Assembly (NCBI GenBank): GCA_035560005.1
Contig: DATMAN010000092.1
Coordinates: 1-64,000 of the forward strand
Length of the DNA stretch: 64,000 nucleotides
Origin: Burkholderiales bacterium
Lineage (GTDB): Bacteria; Pseudomonadota; Gammaproteobacteria; Burkholderiales; Eutrophovitaceae
Reading direction: 5' to 3'
Every line of letters starts with the position of its first letter. Position 1 is the stretch's first letter. Both the position numbers and the translations under genes were made by a program. The notes beneath the pieces are model-generated. The model was not told the DNA's origin. It saw only the letters and a list, made by a program, of their open reading frames with translations, and did no database searches. Shown here piece after piece: positions 18,119 through 27,153 of the stretch.

Positions 18119-19464
18119 GGCGCGTCCGGCACCGGGGTAGCTTGCGGCAGGGCCGATTTGCGGCGGCGCCTGCGCCGCCGTGCGCTGGGGGCGGCGGGCA
18201 ACAGCATCGCATGGCGTTCCTGGTCGCCCGCGTCCTGGAATCGCGCCCACCACCGGCCCACCTCGGGGTCGACTTCGCCGCTGTCGCAGCGAAGCAGCAG
18301 AAAGTCGTACGCCGCGCGGAAGCGCGGGTTGCCGAGCAGCGCGAAGGGGCGTCTGCCCGATCGCTGCAGCAGCCGCGGCTGCAGCAGCCAGATCTCCTTC
18401 ATGTCGGCAGTGAAACGGCGCGGAATCGCGAGGTTTCCGGCAAGCTCGTTGACGACTTCATCGATGGCCCTGAACAGCGCAGGCGCCGGCTTCAGACCGG
18501 CCTCCTCGCCACGCTTCCAGGCGGCGAGCACCTCGTGCCACAGCAGTGCCGCGAACAGAAATCCGGGAGACACCGGCCTGTCGGCGCGCACGCGCTCGTC
18601 GGTGCGCTGCAAGGCGAGCATCACGAAGCGCTCGCCCAGGGGTTGCTCCAGAATCACATCGAGCATCGGCAGCAGGCCGTGGTGCAGTCCTTCCTCGCGC
18701 AACTGCAGCACGCACTGGACCGAATGGCCGGACAGCAGAAGCTTGAGCATTTCCTCGAACACGCGCGGCGCGGGAACGTTTTTGAGCAGCGGCGCGAGCT
18801 TGCGGATCGGTGCGCGCGTGCGCGGCTCGATCTTCAGTCCGAGCTTGGCGGCAAGGCGCACCGCGCGCAGCAGCCTGACCGGATCTTCGCGATAGCGCGC
18901 TTCCGGCTTGCCGATCATGCGCAGGCGCCGCGCCCTGAGATCGGCCAGCCCGCCGCAGTAGTCGAGGATGCGCTCGGTGGTCGGATCGTAGAACAGGGCG
19001 TTGACCGTGAAGTCGCGCCGCGTTGCATCCTCCGCCTCTGTGCCGAACACGTTGTCGCGCAGGATCCGGCCGTGCTGGTCGGTGAGCGCCTCTTCGCTGT
19101 CGGCCACGACATGCTTCGCGCGAAACGTGGATACCTCCACCACCTCCTGCCCGCAGAGGACGTGCACCAGCCGGAAGCGGCGGCCGATGATACGCGAGCG
19201 CCGGAAGGCACCGCGCACCTGCTCGGGCGTGGCGCTGGTGGCCACGTCGAAATCCTTGGGCTGCAGTCCGAGCAGCAGATCGCGTACCGCGCCACCGACC
19301 ACGTAGGCGGTATGCCCTTCGTTCTGCAGGGTGGAGACCACGCGCCGGGCGCAAGCGCTGATGCTGTCCCGGGAAATGCCATGCCTGGATTTCGGAATGA
19401 CGACGGGCTCGGCGGCGCGCGATGACCGGCCGGAGAGTATCCGGCGAAGCAGCTTCCGAATCAT
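18115..19464 (-). CDS. pcnB: Poly(A) polymerase I PcnB
   Basis: A 449-residue nucleotidyltransferase of the PcnB type, which adds 3-prime poly(A) tails that promote RNA decay. It has the Pol-beta-type GGAVRDLLLG followed by KDFDVATSA (metal-binding DxD), the RRF motif in GRRFRLVHV, and FTVNALFYD. The C-terminus has the basic Arg-rich tail (about residues 433-440) common in proteobacterial PcnB, which distinguishes it from CCA-adding enzymes. The ATG at 19464 (MIRKLLRRIL) gives the usual basic N-terminus. Confidence 0.93.
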   Translation of the reverse strand: MIRKLLRRILSGRSSRAAEPVVIPKSRHGISRDSISACARRVVSTLQNEGHTAYVVGGAVRDLLLGLQPKDFDVATSATPEQVRGAFRRSRIIGRRFRLVHVLCGQEVVEVSTFRAKHVVADSEEALTDQHGRILRDNVFGTEAEDATRRDFTVNALFYDPTTERILDYCGGLADLRARRLRMIGKPEARYREDPVRLLRAVRLAAKLGLKIEPRTRAPIRKLAPLLKNVPAPRVFEEMLKLLLSGHSVQCVLQLREEGLHHGLLPMLDVILEQPLGERFVMLALQRTDERVRADRPVSPGFLFAALLWHEVLAAWKRGEEAGLKPAPALFRAIDEVVNELAGNLAIPRRFTADMKEIWLLQPRLLQRSGRRPFALLGNPRFRAAYDFLLLRCDSGEVDPEVGRWWARFQDAGDQERHAMLLPAAPSARRRRRRRKSALPQATPVPDAP

Positions 19465-19492
19465 CCAGCAATGGAGCGTAGAAGGAGCTGCA

Positions 19493-20275
19493 TTATACCC
19501 GCGGGCTGCCGTGCACCCGTGCGGGCAGGAGCACGTTTTCCTCTCCCAGCCGGTAGGCCTGCAAGGGAAAGCGATACAACTCGCCCAGCAGCCGCGGTTG
19601 GAGGATCTCCTGTGCGCTGCCGTGCGCATGACGGCCGTCTCCGTAGAGCAGCAGCGCGTGATCGCAGTAGCGCGAAGCGAACAGCAGGTCGTGCAACACG
19701 AGCACGATCAGCGCCCCGTTTGCAGCCTCCTCGCTCAAGCGCTCGAGCAGTGCGACCTGGTGCGCGAGATCCAGGTGCTGCAGCGGTTCGTCGAGCAGGA
19801 ACACGGCCGGCTCCTGCGCCAGCAGCGCGGCGAGCCGTGCCCGCTGCCGTTCTCCACCCGACAGTGAGCGGTAGGCGCGCCCCGAAAGCGCCCGCAGGTC
19901 GAGGGCGTCCAGCGCCCGCAGGGCAATCTCGCGGTCCGCATCGGTCGGGCCGAACAGGCTGCGTGTGCGGGCGTAGCGACCCAGCATGACGAAATCATGG
20001 ACGCTGCCCCAGTACTCGCGCGCTTCTTCCTGCAACAGCACACCGAGTTCCCGGGCAAGGCGCTTTCGCGGCTGCCCTTCGACGGGCACGCCGCCCAGTC
20101 TGACCAGGCCGCCGCTGGGCGCAGTCAGGCCGGCCAGCGCGTGCAGCAGCGTGGACTTGCCCGCGCCATTGACGCCCAGGATCGCCCAGCGCTCGCCGCG
20201 CCTGAACTCGACGGTCAGGCCGTCCACCAGGCTGCGGCCGGGCTGCTTGAGCGACAGCGACTCAGCGCGCAGCAT
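19493..20275 (-). CDS. ABC transporter ATPase, siderophore/cobalamin type (BtuD-like)
   Basis: A 260-residue ATPase of the FecE/BtuD/HmuV group. Walker A is GVNGAGKST, the signature is LSGGERQRA, Walker B is VFLLDEPLQHLD and the switch His is in VLHDLLFA. It overlaps the permease gene by 14 bp. Together they make a BtuCD-type importer for cobalamin, haem or a ferric chelate. No TonB-dependent receptor or periplasmic binding protein is present in this window, so the cargo is undecided. Confidence 0.88.
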   Translation of the reverse strand: MLRAESLSLKQPGRSLVDGLTVEFRRGERWAILGVNGAGKSTLLHALAGLTAPSGGLVRLGGVPVEGQPRKRLARELGVLLQEEAREYWGSVHDFVMLGRYARTRSLFGPTDADREIALRALDALDLRALSGRAYRSLSGGERQRARLAALLAQEPAVFLLDEPLQHLDLAHQVALLERLSEEAANGALIVLVLHDLLFASRYCDHALLLYGDGRHAHGSAQEILQPRLLGELYRFPLQAYRLGEENVLLPARVHGSPRV

Positions 20276-21236
20276 CGCTTCGGGCGGACACGAGCAGCAG
20301 CAGGACCGGCACGCCGATCAGCGCCGTCAGGATTCCGGTCGGCAGCTGGATCGGGGCCCAGACGCTGCGCGCGGCGGTATCGGCAAGCGTCAGCAGGCTG
20401 CCCCCCACAACGGCCGAGAGCGGCACCAGCGCGCGGTAGTCGTGCACACCGACAAGCCGCACCAGGTGCGGCACGATGAGCCCCACGAAACCGATCGTGC
20501 CGCCGAGCAACACCGCGCCGGTGGTGGCCGCGGCGGCGCCGGCGTAGAGGGCAAGCTCCAGCCGGTTGACCTCGACGCCCAGCGATGCGGCTTTGAGACG
20601 CCCCAGCCCGAGCACGTTGATCGCTTGTCCGGCCGCGCCGCCGAGCAGCACCAGCCCGAGCAGCAGCGCGGCCTCGACGCCCGGCACTCGCGCATAGGTG
20701 AGATCGCCCATCAACCAGAAGAGCATGCCCTTGACCGCGCTGCCCGGCGCGAGCGTGAGCAGCAGGCTGATGAGGGCATTGAGGCCGGCAGCCACGACCA
20801 CGCCGACCAGCAGCAAGCGAAACGGATTCCAGTCTCCGGCACGGTAGGCCAACAGCGCCACGAGCAACGCCATGGAGGCGGCGCCGGCGAAACCGAGCCC
20901 CGCGCCCGCCCCACTGCCCAGGCCGAGCACCATGGCCAGCAGCACGCCCAGCGCCGCGCCGCCGGACACGCCGAAGATGTAGGGATCGGCCAGTGGATTG
21001 CGCAGCAGCGCCTGCATGAAGGCCCCGGCCACGGCGAGCAGCCCGCCGGCGCAGAACGCGGCGGCCACCCGTGGCGCGCGCAGGCCCCAGACGATATCGG
21101 ATGCAAGACCCGGTTCGAGCTGCAACGCCGACCACAGCTCGGAGGCCGACAGGCGCACGCTGCCGATGGCAAGCCCCGCGGCCCACGCGGCCACAGGGAG
21201 CGCGAGGACAATCACCGCACGCAACTGGCGCCGCAT
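20262..21236 (-). CDS. FecCD-family ABC permease (BtuC-like)
   Basis: A 324-residue permease of the FecCD/BtuC family with about nine to ten membrane segments. RAPRVAAAFCAGGLLAVAGAFMQ with RNPLADPYIFGVSGGAALG at about residues 53-95 is the family signature, and GTIGFVGLIVPHLVRL is the conserved late loop. It starts 12 bp after the stop of the HAD phosphatase gene and may share its transcript. The gene pair sits between hda/HAD and pcnB. Confidence 0.88.
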   Translation of the reverse strand: MRRQLRAVIVLALPVAAWAAGLAIGSVRLSASELWSALQLEPGLASDIVWGLRAPRVAAAFCAGGLLAVAGAFMQALLRNPLADPYIFGVSGGAALGVLLAMVLGLGSGAGAGLGFAGAASMALLVALLAYRAGDWNPFRLLLVGVVVAAGLNALISLLLTLAPGSAVKGMLFWLMGDLTYARVPGVEAALLLGLVLLGGAAGQAINVLGLGRLKAASLGVEVNRLELALYAGAAAATTGAVLLGGTIGFVGLIVPHLVRLVGVHDYRALVPLSAVVGGSLLTLADTAARSVWAPIQLPTGILTALIGVPVLLLLVSARSDAAR

Positions 21237-21248
21237 CGCTTCGGGCTT

Positions 21249-21905
21249 TCAGCGAAGGCTGATCACCTGCCAGTCGTTGGCCAGCGCGTGCTCCTTGAGC
21301 GTTTCGTCGGGATCGACCGCAACCGGATGACTGACCATGGACAGCAGCGGCAGATCGTTCAGCGAGTCGCTGTAGAACCAGGTCTCCTCGAACGCGCTCC
21401 AGGCGATGCCGTGCTCTGCCAGCCACTGCTTGAGGCGCGCGACCTTGCCCTCGCGAAAGGCGGGAACCCCCTCGACGCGGCCGGTGAACTGGCCGCCGAC
21501 CTCTTCGGGTTGCGTCGCGATCAGATTCTCGATGCCGAACTCGCGCGCGATCGGCCAGGTCACGAAGCTGTTGGTCGCGGTGATCACGACCCTAGCGTCC
21601 GCCTTGTGGCTGTCCACCAGATCGCGCGCCTTCTGGGTGATCAGCGGCCGGATCTTGCGTTCCATGAACTCGGCATGCCAGGCGTCGAGCTGGGCGCGCG
21701 GATGCCGCGACAGTGGCTTGAGCTGGAAGTCGAGGAACTTGTGAATATCGAGCGTTCCCGCCTTGTAGGCCTCGTAGAACTCCCTGTTGCGCGCCTCGTA
21801 CACTTCGCGGTCCAGCACGCCCTTCTCGATCAGGAACTGGGCCCACTCGAAATCGCTGTCGCCGGCCAGCAACGTGTTATCGAGGTCGAACAATGCCAGT
21901 CGCAT
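21249..21905 (-). CDS. HAD-superfamily phosphatase (SerB-like, HAD-IB)
   Basis: A 218-residue HAD-IB hydrolase. Motif I is DLDNTLL at residues 7-13, motif II is in VVITATNS, the Lys is in FREGKVARL, and motif III is YSDSLNDLPLL. The cap region resembles PSP/SerB-like proteins annotated as phosphoserine or histidinol-phosphate phosphatase homologues. It lies 90 bp downstream of hda, a position commonly held by this family in betaproteobacteria. The true substrate is unknown. Confidence 0.85.
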   Translation of the reverse strand: MRLALFDLDNTLLAGDSDFEWAQFLIEKGVLDREVYEARNREFYEAYKAGTLDIHKFLDFQLKPLSRHPRAQLDAWHAEFMERKIRPLITQKARDLVDSHKADARVVITATNSFVTWPIAREFGIENLIATQPEEVGGQFTGRVEGVPAFREGKVARLKQWLAEHGIAWSAFEETWFYSDSLNDLPLLSMVSHPVAVDPDETLKEHALANDWQVISLR

Positions 21906-21995
21906 GAGGAGCCGCGAGTTGTGGTGCGTGAATCGTGAACGGTGAAAGCGGCGCGCCCGAGTATAGCCGAGTTCCCGAGCACGAACGGACGCGGT

Positions 21996-22682
21996 CTACG
22001 GGCGCCCGTTGGCCCGGGCCAGCAGTTCGCGCAGCAGCGGCACGGTGACCGCGCGCTTGGTCTCGAGCGAATAGCGATCCAGCGCGTCGAGCAGCGCCAC
22101 CAGATAAGGAAGATCGCGGCGCTGGCGGGTCAAGGCGTAGTCGATCACTTCCTCGGGCACGCTCAGGCCGCGGCTTCGCGCGTGCTGCGCGAGCGCCGCC
22201 GCCTTCTCCTCGTCGGACAGCGGGTACACCTGATAGACCAGTCCCCAGGCCAGCCGTGTCAGGAGATCCGCTCGCAGACCCAGCCTGGCTGGCGCGGCAT
22301 CGCCGGCGGCGATCAGCACCCCGCCCGCCTCGCGCACCGCGTTGCAATGGTTGAACAGCGCGATCTGACCGGCCTCCGACAACAGATGCACGTCGTCGAC
22401 GGCCAGTCCGCTCGAGACGGTCTGCGCGTCGATGGCACGGAAGGTCTGCTCGTCGACCGCGAAAGCGATCCGCCGCCCGGCCAGTTCGAGGGCGCGCACC
22501 GTGGCGGCGAGCAGATGGCTCTTGCCGCAGCCTGCCGGTCCCCACAGATAAACGAAGCGCTCGCCCGAGCTGTCCCGCGTCAGCATGCGCAGGACGGACA
22601 GCAGCTCAGCGTTGCGCCCTGCAACGAAGTTGTCCAGGGTGGGTGCCGGCGGCGCGGCGAGTTCCAGTGCGAGCTGGCGCAT
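21996..22682 (-). CDS. hda: DnaA-homologue regulator Hda
   Basis: A 228-residue AAA+ protein related to DnaA domain III, which with the loaded sliding clamp stimulates DnaA-ATP hydrolysis after initiation. The N-terminal clamp-binding motif QLALEL starts at residue 3, Walker A is [11 protein letters not shown], and the Walker B/sensor region is LAVDDVHLL. There is no DNA-binding domain IV, which distinguishes it from DnaA. The ATG at 22682 places the clamp motif at the N-terminus; the longer reading adds 62 unrelated residues. It is divergent from purM, a widely conserved arrangement. Confidence 0.93.
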   Translation of the reverse strand: MRQLALELAAPPAPTLDNFVAGRNAELLSVLRMLTRDSSGERFVYLWGPAGCGKSHLLAATVRALELAGRRIAFAVDEQTFRAIDAQTVSSGLAVDDVHLLSEAGQIALFNHCNAVREAGGVLIAAGDAAPARLGLRADLLTRLAWGLVYQVYPLSDEEKAAALAQHARSRGLSVPEEVIDYALTRQRRDLPYLVALLDALDRYSLETKRAVTVPLLRELLARANGRP

Positions 22683-22781
22683 CAGCGGGACGGCGGCGCG
22701 ATGCCCGCCAGCGGATGCGACGAGCCGTGGCCCGGGCAGCATCGAAGCGCGGGGCGACGAAGAAAGACACTCATTTTTCTG

Positions 22782-22787
22782 TAGAAT
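22782..22787 (+). promoter_or_regulatory. Putative -10 element for purM
   Basis: TAGAAT within TGTAGAATTCGCG lies 59 bp upstream of the TTG chosen for purM. The same TAGAAT-CGCG-type string precedes three other plus-strand genes in this window. Its position rules out the GTG at 22792 as a translation start, since that codon would fall at or before the transcript start. Confidence 0.45.
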
Positions 22788-22845
22788 TCGCGTGCGCTTG
22801 CGCGCCATCGCCTGCAATGTATCCGGAAGCAACACGCCGCTCAAC

Positions 22846-23892
22846 TTGACCTCCGACCGCTCTTCCAACCCGCTTACCTATCGCGAGGCCGGCGTGGACA
22901 TCGATGCCGGCGACCGGCTGGTCGAGAACATCGAGCCGCTGGCTCGCGCAACATTGCGCGAAGGCGTGCTCGCCGGAATCGGCGGATTCGGGGCGTTGTT
23001 CGAGCTGCCCAGGCGCTTCAAGGAACCGGTGCTGGTCTCTGGAACCGACGGTGTGGGTACCAAGCTGAAGCTCGCCTTTCAGCTCGACAGGCACGACACC
23101 GTGGGCATCGACCTCGTGGCGATGAGCGTCAACGACATTCTGGTACAAGGCGCCGAGCCGTTGTTCTTCCTCGATTACTTCGCGTGCGGAAAACTCGACG
23201 TCGCGACTGCCACCGCGGTCGTGCGCGGCATTGCGCGCGGCTGCGAAACGGCCGGCTGCGCGTTGATCGGAGGAGAGACGGCCGAGATGCCCGGCATGTA
23301 CCCGCCGGGCGAATACGACCTCGCGGGCTTCGCGGTGGGCGTGGTGGAGAAAGCCGACATCATCGACGGGCGCGACGTGCAAGCCGGCGACGCGGTGCTC
23401 GGGCTCGCGAGCAGCGGCCTGCATTCCAACGGCTATTCGCTGGTCCGGCGCATTCTCGAGGCCAGCGGGGCCGACCTGTCATCCGCATTCGAAGGACAGA
23501 CGTTAGGAGACGCATTGCTCGCGCCGACACGCATCTATGTCAAACCCGTGCTGACGGCGCTGCGGCAGACGCGGATCAAGGCGCTGGCGCACATCACGGG
23601 CGGGGGCCTGGTGGAGAACGTGCCGCGGGTGCTGCCCGAAAACCTGACCGCCAGACTGGATCGAACCGCGTGGAAACGGCCGGCAATCTTCGACTGGCTG
23701 CAGCAGCGAGGCAACGTCTCGGACGCGGAGATGTACCGCGTCTTCAACTGCGGGATCGGGATGGTGGCCATCGTGGCGCCTCGGGATGCCGATGCGGCGC
23801 TCCGGGCGCTGACGCAGGCAGGCGAGACGGTCCATCGAATCGGAGAGATCCAGCCCCGTCGCGGCGCCGAGCCGCAGACCGTGCTCGCCTGA
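22846..23892 (+). CDS. purM: Phosphoribosylformylglycinamidine cyclo-ligase PurM
   Basis: A 348-residue AIR synthetase of purine biosynthesis. It has the N-terminal [14 protein letters not shown], the ATP-binding glycine-rich [35 protein letters not shown], and [11 protein letters not shown]. No ATG is available near the conserved N-terminus. The TTG at 22846 gives a normal 11-residue lead-in, although only a weak GGAAG lies upstream. The frame is open for 87 more codons upstream, but these overlap the divergent hda gene and its promoter region. Confidence 0.93.
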   Translation: MTSDRSSNPLTYREAGVDIDAGDRLVENIEPLARATLREGVLAGIGGFGALFELPRRFKEPVLVSGTDGVGTKLKLAFQLDRHDTVGIDLVAMSVNDILVQGAEPLFFLDYFACGKLDVATATAVVRGIARGCETAGCALIGGETAEMPGMYPPGEYDLAGFAVGVVEKADIIDGRDVQAGDAVLGLASSGLHSNGYSLVRRILEASGADLSSAFEGQTLGDALLAPTRIYVKPVLTALRQTRIKALAHITGGGLVENVPRVLPENLTARLDRTAWKRPAIFDWLQQRGNVSDAEMYRVFNCGIGMVAIVAPRDADAALRALTQAGETVHRIGEIQPRRGAEPQTVLA

Positions 23893-23904
23893 CGCAAGAG
23901 CGCA

Positions 23905-24543
23905 ATGAAGCGGGTGGTCATCCTCATTTCCGGGCGTGGCAGCAACATGCAGGCGATCCTGGAAGCCGGTCTTCCGGCGCACTTCGCTGCCGTGGTCAGC
24001 AACAACCCGCAAGCCAGGGGACTGGAGATCGCGCGCGCGCGGGGCGTAGAAACGGCGGTGGTCGACCACCGCGCGCATGCCGACCGGCAGAGCTTCGACG
24101 CCGCGCTCGCGCAGAAAGTCGAAAGCTACCGACCGGACCTGGTGGCACTGGGCGGCTTCATGCGGATTCTCACCGACGTGTTCGTCAGCCGATTCGCCGG
24201 CCGGATCCTGAACATCCATCCCTCTTTGTTGCCGGCCTTTCCCGGGGTCGACACGCATCGGCGCGCGCTCGAAGAGGGTGTGCGGCTGCACGGCTGTACG
24301 GTGCACTTCGTTACGGCAGCGCTCGATCACGGCCCGATCGTGATTCAGGCAGCCGTGCCTGTGCTGCCCGAGGACGACCCGGATACGCTCGCCGCCAGAG
24401 TCCTGGAACAGGAGCACCGCATCTACCCGCAGGCGATTCGCTGGTTCCTGGAAGACAAGCTTTCCATCGAGGGGGGCCGCGTGAGAATCGCGCAGCCGTG
24501 CCGCTTTCCCCCCGGGATCGCCTCGCCGATGGTCGGCGCATGA
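23905..24543 (+). CDS. purN: Phosphoribosylglycinamide formyltransferase PurN
   Basis: A 212-residue GAR transformylase using 10-formyl-tetrahydrofolate. The phosphate-binding SGRGSNMQAI is near residues 9-18, the catalytic Asn-His pair is in ILNIHPSLLPAFPG, and the catalytic Asp is in FVTAALDHGPIV. It starts 12 bp after purM, the normal purM-purN arrangement, and its stop overlaps the next gene by 4 bp (ATGA). Confidence 0.95.
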   Translation: MKRVVILISGRGSNMQAILEAGLPAHFAAVVSNNPQARGLEIARARGVETAVVDHRAHADRQSFDAALAQKVESYRPDLVALGGFMRILTDVFVSRFAGRILNIHPSLLPAFPGVDTHRRALEEGVRLHGCTVHFVTAALDHGPIVIQAAVPVLPEDDPDTLAARVLEQEHRIYPQAIRWFLEDKLSIEGGRVRIAQPCRFPPGIASPMVGA

Positions 24544-25229
24544 GACGGATCGCGTTCTGCTTGTCGCTCGCCCTGATCTGCCTTGCGAGCCCGGCACAGG
24601 CCGCGCGCATCGAACTCACCTTCGAGATCCTGTTTGGCGACATCAAGCTCGGCGAGGGGCGCGACGTGCTGGAGCACGACGGCACGCGTTATTCCGTGGT
24701 AAGCGTTTCCGAACCGCAGGGTCTCGCGGCGCTGTTCATCAACGACATCCGGCGGGAGAGCAGAGGCCTTGTCACCGCCAACGGACTGAGGCCCGAGCGC
24801 TTCGAAGAAAGCGGGCGCAAAGACGGCAGCCGCAACGCGCGGTTCGACTGGGCGGCGGGCACACTGGTGCTCAGCAGTGCGGGCCAGGTTCAGACCGTGA
24901 AGCTGCCACCCAATACGTTCGATCAGGCCAGCCTCCCGTATGCGTTCATGTTCGCTCCGCCTCCGACCGGCGAGAGCTTTCAGGTCAACGTCACCGATGG
25001 CCGGCGGCTGACGCAGTACCGCTACCGGCTGGTGGGCCGGGAACGGATCAAGACGGCGGTGGGTGAGATCGACACGCTGCACTTCGAGAAGGTGCGCGAT
25101 CCGGACGACAAGCGCGGCTTCGAGTTCTGGGTGGCGATCGATCGCCAGCATCTGCCGGTGCGGCTGCGCTACTCCGACAAGAACAGCCGGGTCTTCGACT
25201 CGGTGGTCACCCGCATCAAAATCCAGTGA
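24540..25229 (+). CDS. DUF3108 periplasmic protein
   Basis: A 229-residue DUF3108 protein of unknown function. A cleavable signal peptide is clear: MRRIAFCLSLALICLASPAQA, with cleavage before ARIEL. The mature region is beta-rich, with alternating hydrophobics typical of a soluble barrel-like fold (for example TFEILFGDIKLGEG). The ATG overlaps the purN stop (ATGA), so the two are translationally coupled. Location after purN is common for this family in betaproteobacteria. No catalytic motif is seen. Confidence 0.82.
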   Translation: MRRIAFCLSLALICLASPAQAARIELTFEILFGDIKLGEGRDVLEHDGTRYSVVSVSEPQGLAALFINDIRRESRGLVTANGLRPERFEESGRKDGSRNARFDWAAGTLVLSSAGQVQTVKLPPNTFDQASLPYAFMFAPPPTGESFQVNVTDGRRLTQYRYRLVGRERIKTAVGEIDTLHFEKVRDPDDKRGFEFWVAIDRQHLPVRLRYSDKNSRVFDSVVTRIKIQ

Positions 25230-25285
25230 CGGCGGGCAACAGAGCGCGAACGCGCCCTGACCTGCCTGCGGAGCCGGGGCACGGC

Positions 25286-26542
25286 ATGCGCCTGAACGCC
25301 TCCAACCTGCGAGAGACGAGTGCGGCGCTGGATCTCGCCTGCCGGCTGACGCATCCGGCGGATGCGGTGCTGCGGGAGTTCTTCCGGGCCCGCCGCGAGC
25401 TGGGCAGCCACGACCGCGCCTTCATCGCCGACACCGTCTTCGCGGTGCTGCGCCACAAGCGCCTGCTGGAGGCGATCGTGCCCGATCCGACTCCGCGCAG
25501 GCTCGCGATCGCCAGCCTGGTGAAGCTTCAGGGCATGAGCATCGGATCGCTGCAACCCCTGCTTGCCGCAGAGGACCGCGACTGGCTGCTGCAAGTCAGG
25601 ACGGCGGATACCGAATCTCTGCCGCCGGCGGTGCGGCTGTCTCTGCCCGACTGGCTGTGGGAGCGGCTCGTAACACAGTACGGTGAGGCCGAAGCCGTCG
25701 CGCTCGGCCGCGCGTTGCTGCAGCCGGCGCCCCTGGATTTGCGGGTCAACACGCTGATCGCCACTCGCGACGAAGTGCTCCAGGCGCTGGCGCGCGACGG
25801 TATCCAGGCGCGGCCCACACCGTACTCTCCGGTTGGTATTCGGCTCGCCGGCAAGCCGGCGATCAATCGGCACCCGCTGTTTACCCGCGGCGCCATCGAG
25901 GTACAGGACGAAGCCAGTCAGTTGCTCGGCTTCCTCCTCGCGCCGCGCCGGCGCGAGATGGTGGTCGACTTCTGCGCGGGAGCGGGCGGCAAAACCCTGC
26001 TGCTCGGCGCATTGATGCACAATCAGGGGCGAGTCTACGCATTCGACGTCTCGGACAAGCGGCTCAACAGTCTCAAGCCGCGGCTCAAGCGCTCACAACT
26101 GTCCAATGTCCACCCTCAGCGCCTGGCGAGCGAGAACGACACCCGGGTCAGGCGGCTGGCCGGCAAGATCGACCGCATCCTGGTGGACGCGCCGTGCAGC
26201 GGACTGGGCACGCTGCGCAGGAACCCGGACATGAAGTGGCGTCAGTCGCCGCAGGCGGTCGCTGAATTGAAGGCCAAGCAGCGCCTCATCCTGTGGTCCG
26301 CGGCGACACTGGCGAAGCCAGGCGCACGCCTGGTCTACGCGACCTGCAGCCTGCTGCGCGAGGAAAACGAGGATATCGTGGAGGAGTTCCTGGCGACGCA
26401 CCCCGGGTTTCGCAGCGTGGACTGCCAGGAGGTGCTCGACGCGCAGCGCATCGACCTGCCCACCGGGCCGCTGTTTCGCACCTATCCTCACCGTCACGGC
26501 ACCGACGCCTTTTTCGCGGCGGTGATCGAGCGCCAGGCTTGA
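25286..26542 (+). CDS. RsmB/NOP2-family rRNA (cytosine-5) methyltransferase
   Basis: A 418-residue class I SAM-dependent RNA m5C methyltransferase. The N-terminal NusB-like helical region is followed by the SAM site DFCAGAGGKTLLL, then VDAPCSGLGTLRRNPD (motif IV, PCSG) and YATCSLLREENE, which has the catalytic motif VI Cys. The ATG at 25286 (MRLNASNLRE) matches relatives; a GTG at 25226 overlapping the upstream stop would add 20 low-complexity residues and cannot be fully excluded. Confidence 0.9.
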   Translation: MRLNASNLRETSAALDLACRLTHPADAVLREFFRARRELGSHDRAFIADTVFAVLRHKRLLEAIVPDPTPRRLAIASLVKLQGMSIGSLQPLLAAEDRDWLLQVRTADTESLPPAVRLSLPDWLWERLVTQYGEAEAVALGRALLQPAPLDLRVNTLIATRDEVLQALARDGIQARPTPYSPVGIRLAGKPAINRHPLFTRGAIEVQDEASQLLGFLLAPRRREMVVDFCAGAGGKTLLLGALMHNQGRVYAFDVSDKRLNSLKPRLKRSQLSNVHPQRLASENDTRVRRLAGKIDRILVDAPCSGLGTLRRNPDMKWRQSPQAVAELKAKQRLILWSAATLAKPGARLVYATCSLLREENEDIVEEFLATHPGFRSVDCQEVLDAQRIDLPTGPLFRTYPHRHGTDAFFAAVIERQA

Positions 26543-26544
26543 CG

Positions 26545-27123
26545 ATGCGCGCCCGTCGCCTCGCGTTCGCCGCAGCCGTGTTGCTCGGACTGTCGCTCGG
26601 GCCGGCCTGGATCCAGGCCCGCGAGACCTACGATGCGATACCGGGCAGCGGCCTGATCGAATACGCGTTCACGCCGGGAAGCGACGCCGCCGGGCTCATC
26701 ATCCGCACGCTGCGCGGCGCACGCAATGCCGTCTACGTCCAGGCGTTCAGCTTCACGCACGTGGACATCGCCCGGGCGCTGATCGAAGCCCATCGGCGCG
26801 GCGTCGAAGTCCAGGTCATCGCCGATGCCGGCCAGACCGAGAAGATCGAGCACAACGTCATCTCGCGCCTGGTGCGCGCCGGCGTGCCGGTCATGCTCGA
26901 CGCGGAACATGTGTCCGCGCACAACAAGGTGATGGTAATCGATCCCGACGGCGAACAGCCAGTGGTCATTACCGGCAGCTTCAACTTCACGTTCGCTGCG
27001 CAGTACCGGAATGCCGAGAACCTGCTGGTGCTGCGCGGCAATCGGGAGCTCGCGCGCGCTTATCTGGACAACTGGCAGCGCCATCGCGAGCACGCCCGTC
27101 GTTATCACGACGGCCAGGAATAG
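26545..27123 (+). CDS. Secreted phospholipase D-like nuclease
   Basis: A 192-residue PLD-superfamily protein of the Nuc/endonuclease type. It has an N-terminal signal sequence (about residues 1-26, ending near IQAR) and a single HKD motif HNKVMVID followed by TGSFNFTFAAQYRN, which carries the conserved Ser/Asn. One HKD per chain means it must dimerise to form the active site. It probably acts on nucleic acid in the periplasm or outside the cell. It starts 2 bp after the methyltransferase stop codon. Confidence 0.87.
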   Translation: MRARRLAFAAAVLLGLSLGPAWIQARETYDAIPGSGLIEYAFTPGSDAAGLIIRTLRGARNAVYVQAFSFTHVDIARALIEAHRRGVEVQVIADAGQTEKIEHNVISRLVRAGVPVMLDAEHVSAHNKVMVIDPDGEQPVVITGSFNFTFAAQYRNAENLLVLRGNRELARAYLDNWQRHREHARRYHDGQE

Positions 27124-27126
27124 AAT
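27121..27126 (+). promoter_or_regulatory. Putative -10 element for the MscS gene
   Basis: TAGAAT followed by CGCGC overlaps the TAG stop codon of the nuclease gene and lies 27 bp upstream of the MscS start codon. It matches the TAGAAT-CGCG strings before purM, the desaturase and the acyl-CoA ligase. No clear -35 is visible. Confidence 0.35.
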
Positions 27127-27153
27127 CGCGCCTCGCACCGGGAGAACTCCGAC